Shown here in pieces: positions 1-4,675 of a stretch of DNA of 6,360 nt (position 1 is the stretch's first letter; each line of letters opens with the position of its first letter). The DNA comes from Armatimonadota bacterium (GTDB taxonomy: Bacteria > Armatimonadota > UBA10988 > DTZQ01), in NCBI GenBank assembly GCA_012961305.1, contig DTZQ01000669.1, positions 1-6,360 of the forward strand. Reading direction: 5' to 3'. Made by a program: the position numbers and the translations under genes. The notes below the pieces were generated by a model, which was not told the origin of the DNA, ran no database searches, and was given only the letters and a program-made list of their open reading frames with translations.

Positions 1-1
1 T

Positions 2-1012
2 ACGGATGCCGAGGCCCTGACCGGATGCACGGTAGTACTCTGCGAGCAGGGAGCGGTGGGGGGAGTGGAAGTGCGTGGGGGAGCCGCCGGAACGCATGGC
101 CTGGAGACCCTGCGGGTGTTCCACCTGGTGCCAGAAGTGCATGGCTTGGTGCTCACCGGGGGCAGCGGGTTTGGGCTGGCCAGCGTGACCGGAGTGATGG
201 AATATCTGGAGGCGCGGGGGGTGGGTTTCGACGTAGGAGTAGCCAAGGTACCCATTGTGGCCGGGGCGGTGGTGTTCGATTTGAACTTGGGCGACGGGCG
301 CGTGCGGCCCGACGCCGCAATGGGCCGAACGGCCTGTGAGAACGCCTCGGAGGGTCCCATAGCCCAGGGGAACGTCGGCGCAGGCACTGGAGCAACCATA
401 GGGAAACTGTTCGGCATAGAGCACGCCATGAAGGGCGGCCTGGGCACGGCCAGCGCGAGGCTGGCAAACGACCTAATTGTGGCCGCGTTGGCGGTGGTGA
501 ATGCCTTCGGAGATGTGATAGACCCCCGCACAGGAGAAGTGCTGGCTGGGGCCCGGAACCCCCTGACCGGGCGTTTGGCAGACACCGCCGCCTGTTTGAA
601 ACGCGGGTACACCAGCCCTGGCTTCGCCCGACCCGCCCTGGAGAACACGACTTTGGGCGTGGTAGCCACCAATGCCCGACTGACAAAGGTAGAGGCCAAC
701 AAAGTTGCGCAGATGGCCCACAATGGCCTGGCCCGGAGCCTCTCTCCGGTGCATACCCTTTTCGACGGAGACACCGTATTCGCCCTGGCCATCGGCGAAG
801 TGCCCGGCGAGGTGAACATCATTGGCACCGCCGCCGCCGAAGTGCTGGCGGAAGCGGTGGTCAACGCCGTCAAAGCCGCCGAGTCGGTGGAAACTGTGCT
901 GGCCTGGCGGGACCTGGCCCCTTCCTCACTCCAAGAGTGTGGCGGCCAGAATTCGCCGCCGGTCGCTCAGCAGAACCAGGCCTATCCCGCCGATGATACA
1001 GACCGCGCCTAA
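2..1012 (+). CDS. P1-family (DmpA/BapA-like) N-terminal nucleophile aminopeptidase, 5' partial
   Basis: The frame is open from base 2, so the start lies before the window; 336 residues are present. The N-terminal part (TDAEALTGCTVVLCEQGAV) matches the usual family segment near residue 20, so roughly 15-20 residues are missing. The GTG at 56 lies inside this conserved block and is not the start. Other family landmarks are VLTGGSGFGLASVTGVMEYL, the GNVGAGTGATIGK glycine loop, NTTLGVVATNARLTK and PVHTLFDGDTVFALAIG. Family members are cytoplasmic peptidases that cut themselves into two chains, exposing a Ser or Thr nucleophile. Here the likely cut is between Asn and Thr at bases 644-649 (N215/T216 of the visible part). 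Substrates are usually N-terminal amino acids or beta-amino acids of short peptides; the specificity here cannot be read. The recognisable family sequence ends at about AWRDLA (near base 920). The last ~27 residues are an unusual tail encoded antisense to the transporter gene. Confidence 0.93.
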   Translation, partial: TDAEALTGCTVVLCEQGAVGGVEVRGGAAGTHGLETLRVFHLVPEVHGLVLTGGSGFGLASVTGVMEYLEARGVGFDVGVAKVPIVAGAVVFDLNLGDGRVRPDAAMGRTACENASEGPIAQGNVGAGTGATIGKLFGIEHAMKGGLGTASARLANDLIVAALAVVNAFGDVIDPRTGEVLAGARNPLTGRLADTAACLKRGYTSPGFARPALENTTLGVVATNARLTKVEANKVAQMAHNGLARSLSPVHTLFDGDTVFALAIGEVPGEVNIIGTAAAEVLAEAVVNAVKAAESVETVLAWRDLAPSSLQECGGQNSPPVAQQNQAYPADDTDRA

Positions 1013-1878
1013 GCCCAGCCAAAGGGTAACGACTTCTCCCAAGCAGAAATGGGCCGCCATTATCGTGCCCAGGGGCAACATGACAATCATCATGCCCACC
1101 GTGGAGGCTTCCAACACCTGCAGTCCCCGCGCCAGGAAACCGTAACCTCCGGCTGTGCCCAGTACACTCAGGGCCACCAAATATCCTCCCAAGCGGAGGG
1201 TGAAAGGCCCTGTGGGGTGAAAAGCGGCTATGGCAAAAGGAGCCGAAACCACGGTGGCCACAATCAAAATGGGAGCCAGACCTTCACTCACTCCTCCCCG
1301 CCCCACCGCCAATTTCTGTCCCAAAGCGTAAACCGACCAGCATCCGGCCGCAAGCAGAATGAGCAAGTTGCCCCCAAAGGCCTCCGAGCGAAACACCTCC
1401 GCCCACGGCCGTCCGTCCCAGGCGACGACCACTACCCCGGCTAAGGCCACTCCGCTGCCCAGCCATTTCAGCACTCCCACCCTCTCCCGCAGCACCAGGG
1501 CTCCCAGCAGGACCAGAAACAATGACTCACCTGGATTAGCACCTGGGAAGCGCTGGCGGTAGTCCGGTCCAGGCCCAGGGTGAAAAGGAGGTAACTCCCT
1601 GCCAGGCCCAGGCCACTCAGGTAGAGTTCCCACTCCCGCCCCGGCCAGAGGCGAGGCTGCCCTCCCCGGACCACCTGCCACAGAACTACCGTCATTGCCG
1701 CTAAAGACAGACGGACAGAGGCTATGGTAAAGGGGTCCAGAGCCACCAGCACCAACTTGGCCCAGATGGGCACAAAACTCCAAATGGCGACTGTGGTCAG
1801 CACACAGGCCAGGCCGAAGAGATAGGCGCGGCTATGGGTGCAAGGCTCCCCAGCCGCTTTCTGAGCAGGAAACGACAT
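926..1878 (-). pseudogene. EamA/DMT-superfamily transporter, interrupted by a one-base frameshift
   Basis: Two overlapping reading frames together make one EamA (drug/metabolite exporter) protein of 317 residues and about ten membrane helices, the normal family size. The first 117 residues (1878 to 1528) start at an ATG and end in QVLIQV; the next 200 (1528 to 926) start with ESLFLVLLGALVLRERV. Adding one G at about 1528 restores the typical motif QVLIQVESLFLVLLGA. As it stands, the first frame runs out of frame to a stop at 1468, giving about 136 residues with only the first few helices. Family members export small metabolites across the inner membrane; the substrate is unknown. The gene keeps a strong promoter and Shine-Dalgarno site. 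No XXXYYYZ slippery heptamer is visible at the break, so a recent inactivating deletion or a sequencing/assembly error is likelier than programmed frameshifting. The 3' end overlaps the peptidase gene. Confidence 0.88.
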
Positions 1879-1888
1879 GCAGGTTGTT

Positions 1889-1895
1889 CCTCCTT
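1889..1895 (-). promoter_or_regulatory. Shine-Dalgarno site of the EamA transporter gene
   Basis: On the minus strand the sequence AAGGAGG stands 10 bases before the ATG at 1878-1876. It is a near-perfect anti-16S match and fixes this ATG as the start of the transporter. Confidence 0.8.
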
Positions 1896-1911
1896 GGGCT
1901 CCGAGGTTTTA

Positions 1912-1940
1912 CTTATACCACTACCGGCCGAACTTGTCAA
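1912..1940 (-). promoter_or_regulatory. Sigma70-type promoter of the EamA transporter gene
   Basis: On the minus strand there is a consensus -35 box TTGACA (1940-1935), a 17-base spacer and a -10 box TATAAG (1917-1912), preceded by TGG, which makes an extended -10. The expected transcript start is near 1905, giving a leader of about 27 bases that contains the Shine-Dalgarno site. The promoter lies back to back with the NHL-gene promoter; the two -35 boxes are 14 bases apart. Confidence 0.8.
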
Positions 1941-1954
1941 AAACTCGTTTCCCC

Positions 1955-1983
1955 TTGACGGGTTCCCCTTTGTGGTGTATAAT
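1955..1983 (+). promoter_or_regulatory. Sigma70-type promoter of the NHL-repeat gene
   Basis: TTGACG (1955-1960), a 17-base spacer and a perfect TATAAT (1978-1983) predict a transcript start near 1990 and a leader of about 45 bases. An 8-base direct repeat, TTCCCCTT, occurs at 1949-1956 and 1963-1970. It straddles the -35 box and could be a regulator site, though a simple C-rich coincidence is also possible. Confidence 0.85.
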
Positions 1984-1992
1984 TATCTTTAG

Positions 1993-2030
1993 CGGTGGAG
2001 GTTAATGGAACCACCGATTTGAGGGCCTCC
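1993..2030 (+). promoter_or_regulatory. Structured 5' leader with an in-frame minicistron (possible)
   Basis: The leader can form a hairpin between CGGTGG (1993-1998) and CCACCG (2011-2016) with a 12-base loop. GGAGG (1997-2001) could instead pair with CCTCC (2026-2030), which excludes the first hairpin. Inside the leader, ATG at 2005 opens a five-codon frame (MEPPI) that stops at TGA 2020-2022, in the same frame as the NHL gene. The purine-rich GGAGG before this ATG is only 3 bases away, so its use as a start is doubtful. Regulatory function is inference. Confidence 0.3.
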
Positions 2031-2034
2031 GACC

Positions 2035-3000
2035 ATGCGCTCCCGACGCTTTGAGTTTTTGGAGTTCGAAGACCAGCCCTCGGCCCCTCCGCTCCAGCCG
2101 GAAGTGGCCCCAGAAACGAGGGCCGAGTTGCAACCCCGGCGGGTGGAGTTCCAGGTGGTGGAACTGCTGGGCGAGCAAGGTTCTGACCTGGGGCAGTTCA
2201 ACTTCCCAGCGGGGCTGTGGGTGGACCTGCAGGGCAATCTGTGGGTGGCAGATACTTACAACCACCGCGTCCAGAAAATCACCCCCGCGGGGGAGGTGTA
2301 CGGCCTGGGACGGCGGGGGCAGGAGTTGGGCGAACTGTTCCTGCCTCTGGACGTGGCCGTGGACAGCAGTGGGTTCATTTACGTTCTGGACAGCGGCAAC
2401 CATCGCCTTCAGAAATTCGCTCCCGACGGAACTCCCCTGTTCGCCATCGGACAGCGGGGAACCCAGATTTCCTACTTTAACTCTCCAGAAGGACTGACGG
2501 TGGATGCTTACAACAACCTCTACGTTGCCGACACGGGCAACCGCCGCTTACAGAAGTTCTCGGCGGCCGGTCAATTCCTTCAGGTTTTCGGAGGAAGGGG
2601 TCGTACTTTACTGCCCTTAGAACAGCCGCGGGCCGTAGCCCTGGGACCAGGTGGCGACCTGTACGTGGCCGATGGGCATGGGCATCAAATCCTGCACCTG
2701 AACAGTTGGGGGACGCCTTTAGGGTCCTTAGGCCGACCGGGAAGGGGAAGGGGGGAACTCAACAACCCCTGCGCGGTGGCCCTGGACCAACTGGGCTGCC
2801 TGTACGTGCTGGAGGCGGGCAATCAGCGGCTGCAGAAGTTCGCCCCGGACGGGGAGAGTCTGGCCGTGTTTGACAACCGGGGCAGCATTCTGGGCACCTT
2901 GGGCAGGGTGCGGGGATTGGCCCTCACGCCCGAGGGTTGCCTGTACGTCTCAGAGACCCACCGCCATCGCATCCTCAAGATAGCCCAGAAACCTCGGTGA
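2035..3000 (+). CDS. NHL-repeat six-bladed beta-propeller protein
   Basis: This 321-residue protein is mostly six NHL repeats spaced about 47 residues apart, at roughly 58-83, 103-128, 150-175, 197-222, 244-269 and 291-316. The repeat core is seen in NLWVADTYNHRVQKI, IYVLDSGNHRLQKF, NLYVADTGNRRLQKF and CLYVSETHRHRILKI. Six such repeats usually close into one propeller, a scaffold for binding proteins, RNA or ligands, so no enzyme activity is implied. The first 40 or so residues are charged and proline-containing, probably flexible. No signal peptide or membrane helix is seen, so the protein is probably cytoplasmic. The start is the ATG at 2035, with GAGGG at 2021-2025 nine bases upstream; an in-frame TGA at 2020-2022 rules out an earlier start. 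The gene appears monocistronic and ends 14 bases before the convergent deacetylase gene. Blade 4 has the most divergent core (VADGHGHQILHL). The binding partner is unknown. Confidence 0.9.
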   Translation: MRSRRFEFLEFEDQPSAPPLQPEVAPETRAELQPRRVEFQVVELLGEQGSDLGQFNFPAGLWVDLQGNLWVADTYNHRVQKITPAGEVYGLGRRGQELGELFLPLDVAVDSSGFIYVLDSGNHRLQKFAPDGTPLFAIGQRGTQISYFNSPEGLTVDAYNNLYVADTGNRRLQKFSAAGQFLQVFGGRGRTLLPLEQPRAVALGPGGDLYVADGHGHQILHLNSWGTPLGSLGRPGRGRGELNNPCAVALDQLGCLYVLEAGNQRLQKFAPDGESLAVFDNRGSILGTLGRVRGLALTPEGCLYVSETHRHRILKIAQKPR

Positions 3001-3014
3001 AACCCTCCCTTCCC

Positions 3015-4127
3015 CTACGGATGAGCCTCCAGGATGACTTTGGCCACCGCCGCCGGCCCACCGATGCCCAGCAGTTGTACCTCCACCACTCCTCGAGCCG
3101 TATCCGCCGGCAACAAGGGCAGGTCAATCCACCGCTCGCCCCGGAATTTGCCTTCGTAGCGGTGGTTGACAATGAGTTCCTGCGCCCGCTGCCGACCGGG
3201 AACCCGGCTCAACAGCAGGCGAAGTCGGCCAATTGTCTCCGGGGGCAGCAGCAGTTGAAAGCAGACCTCCGTCTCCCCCCGCCAGGCCCAGATGGGCCGC
3301 TGGGTCTCATTGGGACCGGGCCTTTTGAACCGTTCGCCAACTAACAGACGATAGGAGCAATTAGGGGCCAGTTTCGCCGCATCCGTTTCGTCGAACCCGC
3401 ACTGCAAAGCAATAAGTCGCTGGGGAGGGGGTGGTTTTGCAGGCCTGGGCGGTGAGGGAGGAGCCTCCGACGGCAGGGATTCCTGGCCCAACAACTCGCG
3501 CACGGTCACCAAAGTGTACCCCGCCGCCTGGAGGCCGCGAATCAAATCTGGCAGGGCTTGCAGAGTAATTTGCTTTTCGTGCAGCAGGACAATGCTACCA
3601 TCGGTGACCTGGTGGAGAACCTGTTGGACAATTGCCTCCGCGGTACGTCCACTGCGCCAATCCTGGGGGTCCACCGTCCAGCGCAGGAGGACGACCCCCA
3701 AATCCGTGGCTACTTCTCGCACTTGCTCGTTTACGGCCCCGTAGGGTGGACGGAGATAACGGGGTGTAACGCCGGTTTGAGCGGCTATTAGGGCATTAGT
3801 GTGGCTGATTTGAGCGCGAATTTCGCCCGGCGCCAGGTCGGTCAGGGCGAAGTGGTCGTAAGTGTGGTTTTCTACCTCATGCCCCTGGGCAACTATTTGG
3901 GCAGCCAACTGGGGATAGACCTCCAGTTGCCGTCCGACCACGAAAAAGGTGGCCCGGGCCCCGAAACGGGCCAAAATTTGCAGCGCGGCGGGAACGAAAA
4001 AGGGACGAGGCCCGTCATCAAAGGTGAGGGCTACCTGTCCTTGGGTTGCCGCCGTCTTGGCGAATCCCAGCAGGACCAGTAGGAGAAACCCACTTGCCTT
4101 TACGCACCGATTACCCAGCCGCTTCAC
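3015..4127 (-). CDS. Secreted polysaccharide deacetylase (NodB domain, CE4 family) with a C-terminal extra domain
   Basis: The 370-residue protein has an N-terminal secretion signal (basic MKRLGNRCVK, hydrophobic residues 11-23, likely cut after A27). There is no lipobox, so it is probably exported free. The NodB domain spans about 31-215 with all five motifs: TFDDGP (35-40; D37 likely base, D38 metal), HTYDH (88-92; metal histidines H88 and H92), RPPYG (126-130), DPQDW (153-157) and IVLLH (179-183; catalytic H183). Enzymes of this type remove N-acetyl groups from amino sugars in peptidoglycan, chitin-like chains or exopolysaccharide; the substrate is not readable here. A proline-rich linker (about 219-236) leads to a second domain (237-370). 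Its alternating hydrophobic pattern, and WIDLPLLPADT near its end, suggest a beta-sandwich, perhaps carbohydrate-binding (inference). The GTG start at 4127 is forced by an in-frame TAG just upstream, and GAGG seven bases before it overlaps the stop of the upstream gene. The gene is thus translationally coupled to its upstream neighbour. Confidence 0.9.
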   Translation of the reverse strand: MKRLGNRCVKASGFLLLVLLGFAKTAATQGQVALTFDDGPRPFFVPAALQILARFGARATFFVVGRQLEVYPQLAAQIVAQGHEVENHTYDHFALTDLAPGEIRAQISHTNALIAAQTGVTPRYLRPPYGAVNEQVREVATDLGVVLLRWTVDPQDWRSGRTAEAIVQQVLHQVTDGSIVLLHEKQITLQALPDLIRGLQAAGYTLVTVRELLGQESLPSEAPPSPPRPAKPPPPQRLIALQCGFDETDAAKLAPNCSYRLLVGERFKRPGPNETQRPIWAWRGETEVCFQLLLPPETIGRLRLLLSRVPGRQRAQELIVNHRYEGKFRGERWIDLPLLPADTARGVVEVQLLGIGGPAAVAKVILEAHP

Positions 4128-4136
4128 TTTCTAACC

Positions 4137-4586
4137 TCACAGTCGTACCAGGCGATAGGTGCCATCCTTGTAGGGAATGGGTTTGTAGCCCTGTTCGGCA
4201 ATGACCCGCAGGTATTTGGTGTCGGAGAGGTGGGTTTCAAACAGCATCGTTCCCTTTTCCGGGTCGGCCCACAGGCGTTCCCCGTAGTGGCCGAACATGG
4301 CCATTTGCGCGAATACGTAATCCACGCCCTGAGCCGTCAGGAACGAGGCCAACTGGGCCACATGGTTGGGATGAGCATCACTGTCGAACCCCAGCCACAC
4401 CTGGGGACCGGCCTCTTCATCCCGCTTGAAAAACAGCACCGCGACGTGGTCTACAATGAGTACGTCGCTCTCCTCCGAAATGTGAAACCACCCCGGCGGC
4501 AGGCCCGCCTCCCCCTCCCGTGCCTGTTCGTAAAGCCGATGTAAGGGGTTGTCTCCCTCAGGGACCAGATGGATGTTTTGGGCCAT
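4137..4586 (-). CDS. Conserved-looking hypothetical protein, 149 residues, first gene of the deacetylase operon
   Basis: I do not recognise the family. The protein is soluble, acidic in its first half, and has no signal peptide or membrane helix, so it is probably cytoplasmic. It looks like a mixed alpha/beta single domain. Notable parts are WFHISEESDVLIVDHVAVLFFKR (about 33-55), written here as two strands WFHISE and DVLIVDHVAVLFF, then GFDSDAHPNHVAQLASFL and a C-terminal LFETHLSDTKYLRVIAEQGY. Reasons to call it real are a strong extended -10 promoter, a GAGGAAAGG Shine-Dalgarno (4603-4595) 8 bases before the ATG, and coupling to the next gene: its TGA (4139-4137) lies 9 bases before the deacetylase start and overlaps that gene's ribosome site. 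Although it is co-transcribed with a secreted cell-wall-type deacetylase, it lacks export signals, so a direct partnership is uncertain. Confidence 0.75.
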   Translation of the reverse strand: MAQNIHLVPEGDNPLHRLYEQAREGEAGLPPGWFHISEESDVLIVDHVAVLFFKRDEEAGPQVWLGFDSDAHPNHVAQLASFLTAQGVDYVFAQMAMFGHYGERLWADPEKGTMLFETHLSDTKYLRVIAEQGYKPIPYKDGTYRLVRL

Positions 4587-4618
4587 GGTTTTAGCCTTTC
4601 CTCAATGCACTTATCCTC

Positions 4619-4647
4619 ATTGTAGCATAGAGGGAACAATTTGACAA
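4619..4647 (-). promoter_or_regulatory. Promoter of the hypothetical protein-deacetylase operon
   Basis: On the minus strand there is TTGTCA (4647-4642), a 17-base spacer and TACAAT (4624-4619), preceded by TGC, an extended -10. The expected transcript start is near 4612, giving a leader of about 26 bases with a Shine-Dalgarno site. The -35 box shares five of its six bases with the -35 box of the opposing radical SAM promoter. A CAATG/CATTG inverted repeat (4603-4607 and 4618-4622) overlaps the -10 and start region and could be an operator. Confidence 0.75.
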
Positions 4648-4669
4648 GGGCAGGGGAAAGATTTATACT
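4641..4669 (+). promoter_or_regulatory. Promoter of the radical SAM gene, predicted to give a leaderless mRNA
   Basis: A perfect TTGACA (4641-4646), a 17-base spacer and TATACT (4664-4669) are followed by six bases and then the ATG at 4676. A start site seven bases past the -10 box would be the A of the ATG. No Shine-Dalgarno site lies between the -10 box and the ATG, which agrees with translation of a leaderless message. Confidence 0.85.
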
Positions 4670-4675
4670 AAAACC

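Noticed and set aside
56..58. GTG at 56 as the peptidase start codon
   Set aside because: The frame stays open to base 2 and the upstream codons encode the conserved family segment ending in EQGAV, so the true start is outside the window.
153..686. Long minus-strand open frame opposite the peptidase
   Set aside because: It is rich in Arg, Pro and Ser, as expected from the antisense of a GC-rich gene, has no recognisable motif, and lies wholly opposite strongly conserved peptidase sequence.
1049..1444. Plus-strand open frame opposite the transporter
   Set aside because: The His/Gln/Gly/Ser-rich product has no family features, and the opposite strand encodes clear EamA membrane helices.
1520..1535. 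Programmed -1 ribosomal frameshift in the transporter gene
   Set aside because: The geometry fits a -1 shift, but no slippery heptamer is present in the overlap and EamA proteins are not known to need one, so a deletion or sequence error is preferred.
2200..3000. DNA-level tandem repeat array
   Set aside because: The repetition is at the protein level (NHL blades, about 47 codons). The DNA copies are diverged, so this is an old coding repeat rather than a recent array.
4636..4640. ATTGT/ACAAT inverted repeat (4619-4623 and 4636-4640) as an operator
   Set aside because: Only five bases per arm with a 12-base spacer, and one arm is simply part of the -10 box; too weak to call.
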